Shown here: positions 26,778-36,998 of the stretch, one piece after another
Layout of the letters: each line of letters begins with the position of its first letter
Position numbering within the stretch: the stretch's first letter is position 1
NCBI GenBank assembly: GCA_963718405.1
Contig: CAVQYZ010000001.1
Coordinates: 941,035-1,005,034 of the forward strand
DNA length: 64,000 nt
Source of the DNA: Bog-756 sp963718405
Lineage (GTDB): Bacteria; Actinomycetota; Acidimicrobiia; Acidimicrobiales; RAAP-2
Direction of reading: 5' to 3'
The notes under the pieces: generated by a model
Database searches by the model: none
The model's input: the letters and a program-made list of their open reading frames with translations, nothing else
What the model was told of the DNA's origin: nothing
Position numbers and translations under genes: made by a program

Positions 26778-29231
26778 ATGGCAAGCGATGTCGTGACGGA
26801 GACACCAGCGGAAGAAACGACGTCGGAACGGCCCGTTCCCCCCGTCGATCGGCCTGCTCGGCGGCAGCGCTGGCTTCCCGATTTCCTCGGGCTGGTTTGG
26901 GTGGTGGGGGCCGGTGTGGCGGTGCTGGTGCCGACGCTAGCCCGCGGCTGGTCGCTCGGTCCCTTCGATCAGCTCGATCGGCTGGGACTGACCCGGACGA
27001 ACTTCTCGGTACCTGTGAAGTCCCTGAAGGTCCAGAACGCACAGGTCGTCGACCTCATACGCGAACTCATCCCCTGGACCAATCTGGCCTGGACCCAGGT
27101 GCACAACGGGATGCTGCCGTTGTGGAACCCCTACAGCTCCCTGGGGGCCCCGCTGGCCTTCAACTGGCAATCGGCCACCTTCAGCCTGCCCAACCTGATC
27201 GGCTATCTGTTCCCTGTCCGGTTCGACTTCACCGTGCAGGTGCTGATCACCTTGGTCATCGCCGGAACGGGCGCCTACGTGTTGGCGCGGGTCATGCGCC
27301 TCGGCGTGTTGGGTGCGGCCATGGCCGCCACCGCCTTCGAGCTCAGTGGTTCCTTCACCGCGGTGTTGGGGTGGCCGATCGGCTCGGTCATGTCGTGGGC
27401 CGGATGGATGTTCGCCTTGGTGATCATGATTGTCCGGGGTGGGCACCGCCGTCGTGATTCCATCCTCTTCGCCATCGTGGTGGCGTGGGCGGTCTACGCA
27501 GGCGAGCCCGACGCCTTGGTCGTCCTCGCCGTGGCCATGGTGGTGTTCGTGGTGGTGGTCTTGGGGATCAGGGCCCGAAGAATGGGTTCAGCGGGACTGG
27601 TGCACCCCATCATGGGTCTGGTCGTGGGTTCGATCGCCGGCCTCGGTCTGGCGGCCCCGCTCATCTTGCCGGCCGGGCAGCTCACGGCGGGCTCGGTGCG
27701 CGGGACCGGCCGGATCGCGGCCTTCCCGGCCTACCAAATACTCCATCTGGCCTTCCAGACCTTCGACGGATCATCCACCTATCCGCTGGTCACTTTCAAC
27801 AATCACGGCCCGACCTATGTGGCGCCGGCCGGCTATATCGGAATCATCGCCATTGTGTTGGCCGTGGTCGGCCTGATCAGGCGACGTAACCGCCCCGGGG
27901 TGGTGGCCTTCGGTGCGGTGGTGTTGGTGTCGGGGTGCCTGGTCTACCTCTCGCCGCTGGTCTCGTTTCTCAACGCCCTCCCCGGGCTCGGGGAGGTCCG
28001 CTGGGTGCGGGCACTGCAGGTACTGGTCTTCGCCCTGGCCATGCTGGCCGGCGTCGGAGTTGATGTCGTGGTCCGGTCGGGTAGTGCCCGTGGCGTTCGC
28101 AATTGGCTGGGGGCCGGATTCGGGGCGGCTGCCGTGTTCCTGCTCCTGCTCTGGGCGTTCGGCCGCGGTCATCTGCCCGCGATCGAGACATCGATCAGGG
28201 CCAAGAGCTTCCGGTGGCCAGCACTCGAGGTGGTGATCGGCCTGGCCGTGTTCGGGTTCCTGCTGGTGATGGAGCGTCGACGGGGACGAGCGGGTGCGGG
28301 GAATGGTCCGATACTCGGGAACCCCGGTCGGACGGCCGGAGCTGTCCTGTTGGTCGCTTCGACCGTCCTGCTGGTGGTACTCGGGGAGCCCTGGTGGTCT
28401 TCGAACACCACCTATCTGGCCCCCACCCGGGCCGAGGTGGCCCTGCAGAAGGCCGTCGGGACCTCGACGGTGGGATTCGGGAAGCTGTCGTGCTGGGGCC
28501 CCCCCACGCTGGGCATCGTGCCAGAGGTCAACATCGTCTACGGCGTGCACGAACTGGACTCCTACGACCCGCTGACGCCGCAGAAGCTCTACAACGCCTG
28601 GGCCGAGTCCACAGGGTTCAGTGCGAGACCTACGGGTGGCTACACCGCCGGGTTGCCGGTCTCCTTATTCTGTCCGATCGTCGATAGCGTGGCCGACGCC
28701 CGCATGTTCGGAGTGGGGTTCGTGCTCGAGCCCGGGAACCGTCCGGGCCCACCGGGAAGCGTTTTCGACCAGAAGGTGGGCAACGAGAGGCTCTACCGCA
28801 TACCGGGTTCTTCGGTGGCGACACTGACACCGGTCGGCCGTAGTGGGTCGTTGCCGGCCCAAGATGCGACGGGCAAGCCTCTGCACGTGTCCTACCCCAG
28901 CCCGACGTCGTGGAAGGTGGAGACGAATGCCGCCACTCCTCAGGTCCTCCGGCTGCGACTCACTGATGTTCCGGGCTGGCACGCCACGATCGATGGGAAG
29001 CCGCTGGTGCTGATCCGCTTCAACCAGGTGATGCTCCAGGCCAGAATCCCACCCGGCCAACACACCATCGAGCTGCACTACTGGCCGGACACCTTCACCG
29101 CCGGCATCGCCGTAGCGGTGCTCACTGTGATCGGGCTGGTGCTGGTCGCCGTGGTGGGACGCCGGCGGGGGTGGGGGAGAGACCCGTTCCATCCCCTGGG
29201 CACCTCGGTCACGGACACTTCCCCCGTCTGA
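26778..29231 (+). CDS. YfhO-like GT-C membrane glycosyltransferase, paralogue 2
   Basis: An 817-residue member of the tandem family, 97 bases after paralogue 1 and in the same direction. It has IPWTNLAWTQVHNGMLPLWN, FNWQSATFSLPNLIGYL, FELSGSFTAVLGWP, the RWVRALQVLVFALAMLAGVG segment before the later helices, and LRLRLTDVPGWHATIDG near the end. The closing YWPDTFTAGI leads into a last helix and a basic tail. It is very similar to paralogue 3. Start ATG at 26778 is chosen because the upstream extension lacks family similarity. It is convergent with paralogue 3. Confidence 0.83.
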   Translation: MASDVVTETPAEETTSERPVPPVDRPARRQRWLPDFLGLVWVVGAGVAVLVPTLARGWSLGPFDQLDRLGLTRTNFSVPVKSLKVQNAQVVDLIRELIPWTNLAWTQVHNGMLPLWNPYSSLGAPLAFNWQSATFSLPNLIGYLFPVRFDFTVQVLITLVIAGTGAYVLARVMRLGVLGAAMAATAFELSGSFTAVLGWPIGSVMSWAGWMFALVIMIVRGGHRRRDSILFAIVVAWAVYAGEPDALVVLAVAMVVFVVVVLGIRARRMGSAGLVHPIMGLVVGSIAGLGLAAPLILPAGQLTAGSVRGTGRIAAFPAYQILHLAFQTFDGSSTYPLVTFNNHGPTYVAPAGYIGIIAIVLAVVGLIRRRNRPGVVAFGAVVLVSGCLVYLSPLVSFLNALPGLGEVRWVRALQVLVFALAMLAGVGVDVVVRSGSARGVRNWLGAGFGAAAVFLLLLWAFGRGHLPAIETSIRAKSFRWPALEVVIGLAVFGFLLVMERRRGRAGAGNGPILGNPGRTAGAVLLVASTVLLVVLGEPWWSSNTTYLAPTRAEVALQKAVGTSTVGFGKLSCWGPPTLGIVPEVNIVYGVHELDSYDPLTPQKLYNAWAESTGFSARPTGGYTAGLPVSLFCPIVDSVADARMFGVGFVLEPGNRPGPPGSVFDQKVGNERLYRIPGSSVATLTPVGRSGSLPAQDATGKPLHVSYPSPTSWKVETNAATPQVLRLRLTDVPGWHATIDGKPLVLIRFNQVMLQARIPPGQHTIELHYWPDTFTAGIAVAVLTVIGLVLVAVVGRRRGWGRDPFHPLGTSVTDTSPV

Positions 29232-29334
29232 GCCATGCAGCTGATTTGACCCCACTCGGTCACACCGACGTAGCTCGGCGTTGTTGTTTCCCCGACTCTT
29301 CGGCCCCGGTCCAGCCTCGTTCCACCAGTAGGGC

Positions 29335-31773
29335 TCAGCCGGAGGAAGGGGAAGCCGTAGGCTTCTGACGGTGACGCCTTCGCCGCCTACCGGCCATCGG
29401 TACTGACGCCAGAAGGATGACCGTCACCGCGGCGATGACCAAGCCCGCGGTGAAGGCCTCGGGCCAGTAATGCAGCTCCACCGTGTGTTTCCCGGCTGGA
29501 ATGGTGGCCTGCAGCATCGAGGAGTTGAACCGCCGCAACGCCAGGGGTCGGCCGTCTATGGACGCCCGCCAGCCGGGCACGTCTGTGAGTCGCAGCCGGA
29601 GGGCCTGAGGAGTGGCGGCATTCGTCTCCACCTTCCAAGAGGTGGAGTTGGGGTAGGACACCTTCAGAGGCTTGCCCACCGCCTTCGTGGCCGGCAGCGA
29701 CCCGCCACGGCCGATCGGTGTCAGTGTCGCCACCGACGACCCGGGTATGCGGTAGAGCCTCTCGTTGCCCACTTTGCGATCAAAGACACTGCCCGAGGGG
29801 CCTTTGGCCCTCTCCGGCTCAAGCACGAAGCCCACTCCGAAAAGCCGGGCTTCGGCAACCGTCTTCACCGCTGGACAGAACAAGGACATGGGAACGGCGT
29901 AGGACGGTCCGAGTGGCGTGGGGTAGTGACCAGCCGACTTCGCCCAGGAGGTAAACAGACGCTTGGGAATGAGCGGGTCGTACGAGTCAAACTCGTGCAC
30001 CCCGTAGACGACATTGACGTCCGGTTGGATGCCCAACGTAGGTCGGTCCAGGCATGCTGAGGTGCCGAATCCCACTACGGCCGAACCGACCGCCTTCTGG
30101 AGGGTCAGCTCGGCCGGAGTCGGCCGGAGATAGGTGGTTGAGGACGACCACCATGGCGCTCCCAGGGCCACCAGTAGCCCCGTTGAGACCACCAACAAGA
30201 TGACTGCGGCCGTACGGCCCGGGTCACCGGTCAAGCGGCCCCCCTCCGTTGGTCGCACTGCGCCGCGCCGGTCCATGACCACCAGGAAACCGAACACGGC
30301 CAGGCCGATGGCCACCTCTGCCGCCGGCCAGATGAAGCTTTTGGAGCGGATCGAAGCCTCGGCCGGGGTCAGATGACCGCGGTCGAATGTCCAGAGGACG
30401 AGCAGCAACAGGGCGGCCGCCCCGAATCCGGTCCCCAGCCAGTTGCGAACGGCGCGGGCACTACCCGACCGGACCAGAACGTCCAGTCCCACGCCGGCCA
30501 GGATGGCCAGGGCGAAGACCAGGACCTGCAGGGCGCGCACCCAGCGGATGGCACCCAGCCCGGGTAGATCGCCGAGGACGGAGACCAACGGTGTGAGATA
30601 GACCAGGCAGCCGGCGACCACCACGACAACGCCGAACCCGAGCACAGCAGGCTGCCTGCGCCGTCTGATCGCTCCCACCAGAGCCAGGACCACCCCGATG
30701 ACACCGATGTACGCCGCGGTCGCTACATAGCCGAGCCCGGGCGCGTCGAATCGGGTACCTGCAGCGGCCCCGGACAGTGCCAGCCCGTTGAAGGTCTGGA
30801 ACACCAGGTGGACGAGTTCGGAAGGAGGAAAGCCCGGATGACGGCTGGTGCCCCGGATCGACCCGACCGTCAGTTGGGCGGCCGGAAGGAGTAGTGGCGC
30901 CGCCAAGCCCAGGCCGGCGGCCGAGCCCAAAGCCAGTGCGACCATCGGCCGAGCCGCCCTCCGGACTCCCAGCCTGTGGGCCCGGACGGCCAGTGCCACG
31001 ATGACGAAGACGGCCAAGGCTACGAGCACCACGCTCAATGTGTCGGGTTCGCCCGCATAGATGGCCAAGGCCAGCGCCACGGCCAACAAGATGGTGTCTC
31101 GGCCGCGGTGGCGGCCCCGAATGATCAATATGACAAAGAGGAAGATCCAACCGGACCAGGACATGACGGCGGCAATCGGCCATCCCAACGAGGTGATGAA
31201 CGAACCGCTGAGTTCAAAGGCCGTGCCGGCCATGGCAGCCCCGAGGACACCAACCCGCATCACCCGCGCCAGCGTGTACGCCCCGGTTCCGGCGACGAGC
31301 AGCGTGATCAGTACCTGTACGGTGAAGTCGAAGCGGACCGGAACGAGGTAGCCGACCAGGGCAGGCAGGCTGAAGGCGGCGGACTGCCAGTTGAAAGCCA
31401 GCGGGCCACCGAGAGCGCTGTAGGGGTTCCACAGCGGCAGGACACCACTGTGCACCTGGGTCCAGGCCAACGTGGTCCAGGGGATCATCTCTCGGATCAG
31501 ATCGGAGGTCTGGGAGTTGTGAGGTGGCGGCAGATGGGCAAGGGCGGAGCCGGAGAGCTCCGACAGACCGAGGCCGTTGAGCTGATCGAACGGACCCAGT
31601 GACCAACCGTGAACGAGCGCCGGTGCCATCACCACCGCGGCGGCCACGATCACCCAGGCCAGGCCCAAGAGGTCCGGGAGCCAGCGCCGTGCCCCGGCCG
31701 GGCCCGTCGTCGATTCCACCGACGGCTCAGCCACCTCGTCGACCGGTTCCGGGGTGATGACTTGCTCAGTCAC
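29335..31773 (-). CDS. YfhO-like GT-C membrane glycosyltransferase, paralogue 3
   Basis: An 812-residue member of the same family, opposite in direction to paralogues 1 and 2. IPWTTLAWTQVHSGVLPLWN, FNWQSAAFSLPALVGYL, FELSGSFITSLGWP and RWVRALQVLVFALAILAGVG are nearly those of paralogue 2. LRLRLTDVPGWRASIDG closes the C-terminal domain. Its start overlaps the stop of paralogue 4 by four bases, so the minus-strand genes form one transcription unit with the 34145 gene. Confidence 0.83.
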   Translation of the reverse strand: MTEQVITPEPVDEVAEPSVESTTGPAGARRWLPDLLGLAWVIVAAAVVMAPALVHGWSLGPFDQLNGLGLSELSGSALAHLPPPHNSQTSDLIREMIPWTTLAWTQVHSGVLPLWNPYSALGGPLAFNWQSAAFSLPALVGYLVPVRFDFTVQVLITLLVAGTGAYTLARVMRVGVLGAAMAGTAFELSGSFITSLGWPIAAVMSWSGWIFLFVILIIRGRHRGRDTILLAVALALAIYAGEPDTLSVVLVALAVFVIVALAVRAHRLGVRRAARPMVALALGSAAGLGLAAPLLLPAAQLTVGSIRGTSRHPGFPPSELVHLVFQTFNGLALSGAAAGTRFDAPGLGYVATAAYIGVIGVVLALVGAIRRRRQPAVLGFGVVVVVAGCLVYLTPLVSVLGDLPGLGAIRWVRALQVLVFALAILAGVGLDVLVRSGSARAVRNWLGTGFGAAALLLLVLWTFDRGHLTPAEASIRSKSFIWPAAEVAIGLAVFGFLVVMDRRGAVRPTEGGRLTGDPGRTAAVILLVVSTGLLVALGAPWWSSSTTYLRPTPAELTLQKAVGSAVVGFGTSACLDRPTLGIQPDVNVVYGVHEFDSYDPLIPKRLFTSWAKSAGHYPTPLGPSYAVPMSLFCPAVKTVAEARLFGVGFVLEPERAKGPSGSVFDRKVGNERLYRIPGSSVATLTPIGRGGSLPATKAVGKPLKVSYPNSTSWKVETNAATPQALRLRLTDVPGWRASIDGRPLALRRFNSSMLQATIPAGKHTVELHYWPEAFTAGLVIAAVTVILLASVPMAGRRRRRHRQKPTASPSSG

Positions 31774-34175
31774 TGTGGGCTGCCGCCATCACCTTGGACA
31801 TGCGCACCGGCCCCGGCGGCGGCCTTCAACCTTTTTCGCCGCCACCTCACCACGGCCGGCCCCGCCGCCAGGCCGATCACGGCCATGACCGCCACCACGA
31901 TCCCGGCGTTGAAGCTGTCCGGCCAGTAGTGGAGTTCGATGGTGTGGTGGCCTGCAGGAATCCGGGCCTGGAGCATCACCCGGTTGAAACGGGTCAGCGT
32001 AAGGGGGCGGCCGTCGATGGTGGCGTGCCAACCCGGGACGTCGGTGAGCCGCAGCCGGAGCACCTGCGGCGACGAGGCCCGGGTCTCGAGCTTCCATGAC
32101 GTGGGTGTCGGATAGCTGACGGTCACCGGCTGGCCGGTGGCGTCCACCGGCGGCAGCGATCCGTGCTCTCCGAGCGACGTGATGGTGGCCACCGAGGCCC
32201 CCGGGATGCGGTAGAGCCCCTCGTTGCCCACGTCTTTGTCGAAGACGCTGCCCGGTGGCCCCTTGGTGCCGTGCGGCTCGAGCACGAACCCGATGCCGAA
32301 CAGGCGAGCCGCGGCTGTGGTGTCGACCACCGGGCAGAACATGGTGATCTCGGCCAGCGGGATCCCGTCGGCTCCGATCGGCAACGGGTAGCGCCCGGTG
32401 GCGTGCTTCCACGCCAGATAGAGCTGCTGGGGGGTCAACGGATCGTACGAGTCGATCTCGTGGATCCCGTACACCACGTTGACATCCGCCTGGACCCCGA
32501 GGGTAGGCGGCTCGAGGCACGAGGACGTCCCGAACCCCACGATCGACGTGCCGACGGCCCGCTGGAGGGTGGTCACGGCCGGGTTGGGTGCCAGATAGGT
32601 GGTGTTCGAGGACCACCACGACGCGCCCAGAGCCACCAGGAGCACCGTCGTGGACACCAAGAGGATGGCGCCGCCGAGGCGGCCGGGCTGGCCCAGCACG
32701 CCACTCGGTTCCGGGGTCCGCCGGTTGCGGCGGTTCACCACCACCAGCAGGACGAAGACAGCCAGACCGATGAGGACCTCGATGGCCGGCCAGATGAAGC
32801 TCCGGGCGCGGATGGCCGCCTCGACCCGGTGGAGGTGGCCACGCCCGAACAGCCACAGGACCGTCAGCAACACCGCCGCCGAGCCGAAGCCCGCCCCGAG
32901 CCACGTCCGCACGTTCCGGTCGCCGCGGGACCGTACCAGCACATCGATCCCCACCCCGGCCAGCACCGCCAGGCCGAAGTCGAGGACCACGATGGCGCGC
33001 ACCCAGCGCACCTCGGCCAGGCTCGGCTCCTGGTTGAGCAGGGAGACCAGGGGTGAGAGGTACACCAGGCAGCCCATCAACACGGTGAGGGCGGCCACGC
33101 CGACCACCGCCGGCTGACGCCGCCGCACGCCGACCGCCATCACCGCCAGCACCAGCGGGATGACCCCGACGTAGGCCGCGGTGGACACATAGCCCAGGCC
33201 GTGGGCGTCGAAGGAGGCGCTTCCGGCCAGGGACGTCCCGTTGAAGGTCTGGAAGATGATGTGCAACATGTCGTAGGGAGGGAAGGCGTTGTGGCGTCCC
33301 TCGGCCCGGATGGACCCTTGCGACAGCTGCGAGGCCGGAAAGATGAGCGGTGCGGCCAGTCCCAGCCCTCCTGCCGATCCGATGGCCACGTCCAGCAGGG
33401 GCCGCCGTAGGGACTGGCTTCCCTGGCGCCGGGCCCGGAAGGCCAGGAGCACCACGAGGAACACCGCGCCGGCGCCGATCAGGATGATCAGGGTGTCCGG
33501 CTGCCCGGCATAGATCGAAAGAGCCACGACCACCGCCAGCAAGGTGATGTCGCGCCTGCGGTGGCCACCCCGCACAATGAGGATCACGCACGCCAGCAGC
33601 CAACCGGCCCACGACACCACTGCGGCGATGGGCCATCCCAACACCGCCGTGAACGAGCCGCTGAGCTCGAACACGGTGGCGGCCATGGTCGCCCCCAGCA
33701 CACCCAGCCGCATGACCCGGCCGAGGACGTAGGTACCGGTCCCGCCGATGACCAGGGTCATGAGCACCTGCACCGTGAAGTCCAGCCTGACCGGCACCAG
33801 ATAGCCCACCAGTGCCGGCAGGCTGAACGTCGCTGACTGCCAGTTGAAGGCCAGGGGAGCGCCCAGGGTGCTGTACGGATTCCACAGGGGGAGAAAGCCC
33901 TGATGGACCTGGGTCCACGAGAGCGTCGTCCACGGGATGATCTCCCGAATGAGATCGAATACCTGGGAGTTGTGGGGGGTGGCCTGGGCCTGCTGGGTCA
34001 GGCCGAGCTGGGAGAGCTGGTCGAACGGGCCGAGCGACCACCCGTGGAACAGTGCCGGAGCCATCATCACCCCGGCCGCTATGACGACCCAGGCCACCCC
34101 GAGCAGGTCGGGGAGCCAGCGGCGGGATCGCCGGGTAGCGCCGGTCAAGGCCGGTGGACCGTCACGCCGGTCCAC
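31770..34175 (-). CDS. YfhO-like GT-C membrane glycosyltransferase, paralogue 4
   Basis: An 801-residue member of the tandem family. Motifs: IPWTTLSWTQVHQGFLPLWN, FNWQSATFSLPALVGYL, FELSGSFTAVLGWP, HEIDSYDPLTPQQLYLAWKH in the outer domain and LRLRLTDVPGWHATIDG. The start overlaps the end of the upstream GT-C gene by about 30 bases, and the stop overlaps the start of paralogue 3, so all three are likely co-translated. Different outer domains with one membrane core suggest different acceptors, but that is inference. Confidence 0.83.
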   Translation of the reverse strand: MDRRDGPPALTGATRRSRRWLPDLLGVAWVVIAAGVMMAPALFHGWSLGPFDQLSQLGLTQQAQATPHNSQVFDLIREIIPWTTLSWTQVHQGFLPLWNPYSTLGAPLAFNWQSATFSLPALVGYLVPVRLDFTVQVLMTLVIGGTGTYVLGRVMRLGVLGATMAATVFELSGSFTAVLGWPIAAVVSWAGWLLACVILIVRGGHRRRDITLLAVVVALSIYAGQPDTLIILIGAGAVFLVVLLAFRARRQGSQSLRRPLLDVAIGSAGGLGLAAPLIFPASQLSQGSIRAEGRHNAFPPYDMLHIIFQTFNGTSLAGSASFDAHGLGYVSTAAYVGVIPLVLAVMAVGVRRRQPAVVGVAALTVLMGCLVYLSPLVSLLNQEPSLAEVRWVRAIVVLDFGLAVLAGVGIDVLVRSRGDRNVRTWLGAGFGSAAVLLTVLWLFGRGHLHRVEAAIRARSFIWPAIEVLIGLAVFVLLVVVNRRNRRTPEPSGVLGQPGRLGGAILLVSTTVLLVALGASWWSSNTTYLAPNPAVTTLQRAVGTSIVGFGTSSCLEPPTLGVQADVNVVYGIHEIDSYDPLTPQQLYLAWKHATGRYPLPIGADGIPLAEITMFCPVVDTTAAARLFGIGFVLEPHGTKGPPGSVFDKDVGNEGLYRIPGASVATITSLGEHGSLPPVDATGQPVTVSYPTPTSWKLETRASSPQVLRLRLTDVPGWHATIDGRPLTLTRFNRVMLQARIPAGHHTIELHYWPDSFNAGIVVAVMAVIGLAAGPAVVRWRRKRLKAAAGAGAHVQGDGGSPQ

Positions 34176-36100
34176 ACCAGTGCGTCAGCCTGGTGGATCG
34201 GGTGGTGCCCGGTGGCGGCGGTGATGAGCGCGGCTGCGGCCGGTACCGAGCTGACCCGGTCGTACTGGGGAAGGGACGGCTGATCGGGGAGGACCACCAT
34301 GGTCACCCTCCAGTAGTGAAGCGCCTGGCGCACCGCGCTGATGTCGTTCGGGGTGATGGCGGGACCGTCTCCGGAGGGGGACGACACATCGGCCAGGGCG
34401 GCGGCAGCCGTCCGTTGGTAGGTGTTGGCGTAACCGGCCCGTACCTGGATCCCACCCGGACCGCCTTCTCCGACCATGGTGAAGGACATGTCGTCTACGG
34501 CCTGCCAGGTCATGGAGTTGTCGTAGGAGGTGAACGGGGCCGGGAGGACCAGGAGCACCTGGTGACCGTGGAGCGTCGGCGCCACCGTGGTGAACCAGGT
34601 GGGCAGGTCGACCGGATTGGTGGTCATCGGGACGATCTTGGAGAGATAGGCCACCGGCTGAGCCAGCGCCGCCACCGCCACGACCGCCGCGGCCGCGGCG
34701 CCGGCCCACTGCCGCCTTGCGGTCGGCGCCCCGGACACCGCAGCCGACGCGGCCCTGCCGCCGGCTCCCGCCACCCGGCGGTTCACGTCCTGGTACACGT
34801 GTTCGAGGATCAGGCCCAACATCACCGCGGCGACCAGGTAGGTGATGAGTACGAATCGGTACGGGGTGATGTTGGTCAGAAGGGGTTGATTGTCGACGAG
34901 CTTCCAGGGACCCCAGGCCTCCCTGGTGCCGAGGGAGAACAGCACCGAGACGATGCCGACCGAACCGAACAGCCAGAGTCGGCGGTCGTGCCTCCAGATC
35001 GCCACGCCGAGGGCCAACACGACGAGGATGCCGATGCCGAAGTACTGGTAGGACAGGGTCGTCCCCTGGTAGCCGCCGTACACGTGGTTGTCCGCCGTGG
35101 TGATCAGGTCGGTGATCCGCGAGGAGCCGAAGGCGTAGTAGTTGAGGGTGGTGTCCTGCTTCCTGGTGATGTTGCCGATGAGGCCCGGCCAGATCGATCC
35201 GCTGAAGTGGCCCGGGCCCTCCAGCGCGTACCAGGCCGGCGCCACCAGCAGCACCGCGGCCGTACCCGCCGCCGCGGCCAGCCCCACCAGTGCATGACGG
35301 GCCCGCTGGCGGAAGGCCTGGGTATGGCGCCAGGCGGCCCAGCCGGCGACCAGTGCCATCCCGACCACCCCCATCGTCACCATGATCAAGAGCACCTCGG
35401 TGCCGATGAAGAACTGCAGGAACACCAGAAGACCGAGCCCGATGCCCACCGGGACCGGGCGCCGGGCCTGACGCATCAGCATCTCGTCGAGGCAGGCCAC
35501 AACCAGGGGGGGGACGACCGCCAGGCCCAGCATGAGGTGGGCGTCGGTGAGGCTCACCAGCACGAACGGGGAGAAGCCGTAGAACAGACCACCGATGAAG
35601 GCGGCCGGCGACCACGAGACCCACCGGCGGAGCAGGACGAACATGGCCAGGGCCGATAGGGCCGGCGCCAGGGTCAGGGCCACATTGAGCGTGGCGACCG
35701 GTCCGAAGAGCCAGGTCACCGGGGCCAGAACGACGCCCACCGCCAGCACGCTGGTGTTGGCCAGCAGGTTCACCCCGTAGGGAACGTGTATGGCCGTCGA
35801 GTACAGAGGGTTGAGTCCGTGGGCCGCGGCGTAGGCCGGCCAGTCGAGGAACCAGGTGAACAACGAGGTGTCCCCGCACCCGCAGGTGGTGGTGGAGGTC
35901 GGATGGCTGGTCCAGACGTTCCACCACACCACCATGGAGACCAGGAGGTAGCCCACGGCTGCCACCACCACGCCCCGCCAGGTGTGGGTGGGGGGTGAGC
36001 CGGCATCGGATGGGCCCGGGTCCTCCACCGCCCCGGCGCCGACGGTGGCCGTCGATGGGGCGGCACCGACTCCGGTGATCGCCTCGTCAGTCGTCGTCAT
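34145..36100 (-). CDS. Polytopic GT-C-like membrane glycosyltransferase
   Basis: A 651-residue protein. A Thr/Pro-rich cytoplasmic N terminus of about 40 residues is followed by about twelve helices and a C-terminal extracytoplasmic domain of about 170 residues. An early loop has CGCGDTSLFTWFLDWPAYAA with an Asp pair in the position of the GT-C catalytic acid; HGLNPLYSTAIHVPYGVNLL follows. It lacks the IPWT and FNWQS motifs of the YfhO-like array but resembles it in plan. It is first in the minus-strand unit leading to paralogues 4 and 3. Sugar and acceptor unknown. Confidence 0.75.
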   Translation of the reverse strand: MTTTDEAITGVGAAPSTATVGAGAVEDPGPSDAGSPPTHTWRGVVVAAVGYLLVSMVVWWNVWTSHPTSTTTCGCGDTSLFTWFLDWPAYAAAHGLNPLYSTAIHVPYGVNLLANTSVLAVGVVLAPVTWLFGPVATLNVALTLAPALSALAMFVLLRRWVSWSPAAFIGGLFYGFSPFVLVSLTDAHLMLGLAVVPPLVVACLDEMLMRQARRPVPVGIGLGLLVFLQFFIGTEVLLIMVTMGVVGMALVAGWAAWRHTQAFRQRARHALVGLAAAAGTAAVLLVAPAWYALEGPGHFSGSIWPGLIGNITRKQDTTLNYYAFGSSRITDLITTADNHVYGGYQGTTLSYQYFGIGILVVLALGVAIWRHDRRLWLFGSVGIVSVLFSLGTREAWGPWKLVDNQPLLTNITPYRFVLITYLVAAVMLGLILEHVYQDVNRRVAGAGGRAASAAVSGAPTARRQWAGAAAAAVVAVAALAQPVAYLSKIVPMTTNPVDLPTWFTTVAPTLHGHQVLLVLPAPFTSYDNSMTWQAVDDMSFTMVGEGGPGGIQVRAGYANTYQRTAAAALADVSSPSGDGPAITPNDISAVRQALHYWRVTMVVLPDQPSLPQYDRVSSVPAAAALITAATGHHPIHQADALVWTGVTVHRP

Positions 36101-36293
36101 GCCCCCCCTTTTGACACACTGCTACCGGTCCGAGCCCCTCGTCCGACCTCGCAACCCCCGTAGCGGCCACCACCCCGGGTCTTTCTGCCGGAGCAGCGAC
36201 CTGCCGAGGAGCCGTCACAAACGGGCAATCGTACAATACTGGCTGGTCCATGGCCCGTCCCCGTCACGGGGGCCGCCGGGGACCTCAGCAGGC

Positions 36294-36998
36294 TTAGGTC
36301 CCGCCTGGGAGTGTTTCCACGGTGGAGCCGACCGGGGGGGAGAAGGTCGAGGCGGGAGGGTTGGCGGTGAACGAGGTCAGGGTGACCGTGCTCCCGTTGG
36401 CGCTGGAGTAGGTGAGGATCCCGCTGGTGTCGGCCACGCAGTAGGTCACCGAGGTGGCCTGGGTGGCGTTCTTCAGCGTGGCACAGGTCGACGCCAGCCC
36501 CCCGTAGGTGGCCGAGCTGGTGGTCACGCTGACGCCGGCGGCGTGGGCCAGCGCTTCGGACTCCAGGCCCTTGATGGTGGAGGACAGGACCCGCGGTGCA
36601 TACAGGTCGGCGATCCCGCTGAGCGAGGCGCCCAGGCTGGTCGACAGCGATTCGCACTTGGCTGCGGGCCCGGACCCCGTGCACTCGGTCACCGTCTGCC
36701 CGTCGATGTAGAAGGAGCCGTTCGACGTGATCACCGCGGATTTGGGCGGTGCCTGGGCGAAGGTCACGGTCTGGGTCTGCCCGGTCTTGGTGTCCGAGGT
36801 GGTGTACGTGCCGCTGAACGTGGAGCCGGCCCCTTTGCCGATGCTGCTCACGACGTGGTTGAGAGCGGCCGCTCCGGACGCCGGTGAGGAGGTCCGGCCC
36901 GTCGTGGTCGGGGCGGCGGCCGCGGTGGTGGTCGGGCTCGAGGAGCTCGAACCGCACGCCGCAGCCAGAAGGCCTCCGCCGAGGAGCGCCGCCGTCAC
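36294..36998 (-). CDS. Exported lipoprotein
   Basis: A 234-residue lipoprotein. The signal ends in the lipobox LLAAAC (Cys about residue 15), followed by a Ser/Thr/Pro linker. The mature part resembles the lipoprotein type with a repeated beta fold (STFSGTYTTSDTKTGQ, SFYIDGQTVTECTG) and has four further cysteines. The signal peptide is short, and GTG at 36998 is the only start before an in-frame stop. It lies next to the GT-C island and may be a carrier or chaperone for a lipid or glycan; that is a guess from position. Confidence 0.75.
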   Translation of the reverse strand: MTAALLGGGLLAAACGSSSSSPTTTAAAAPTTTGRTSSPASGAAALNHVVSSIGKGAGSTFSGTYTTSDTKTGQTQTVTFAQAPPKSAVITSNGSFYIDGQTVTECTGSGPAAKCESLSTSLGASLSGIADLYAPRVLSSTIKGLESEALAHAAGVSVTTSSATYGGLASTCATLKNATQATSVTYCVADTSGILTYSSANGSTVTLTSFTANPPASTFSPPVGSTVETLPGGT

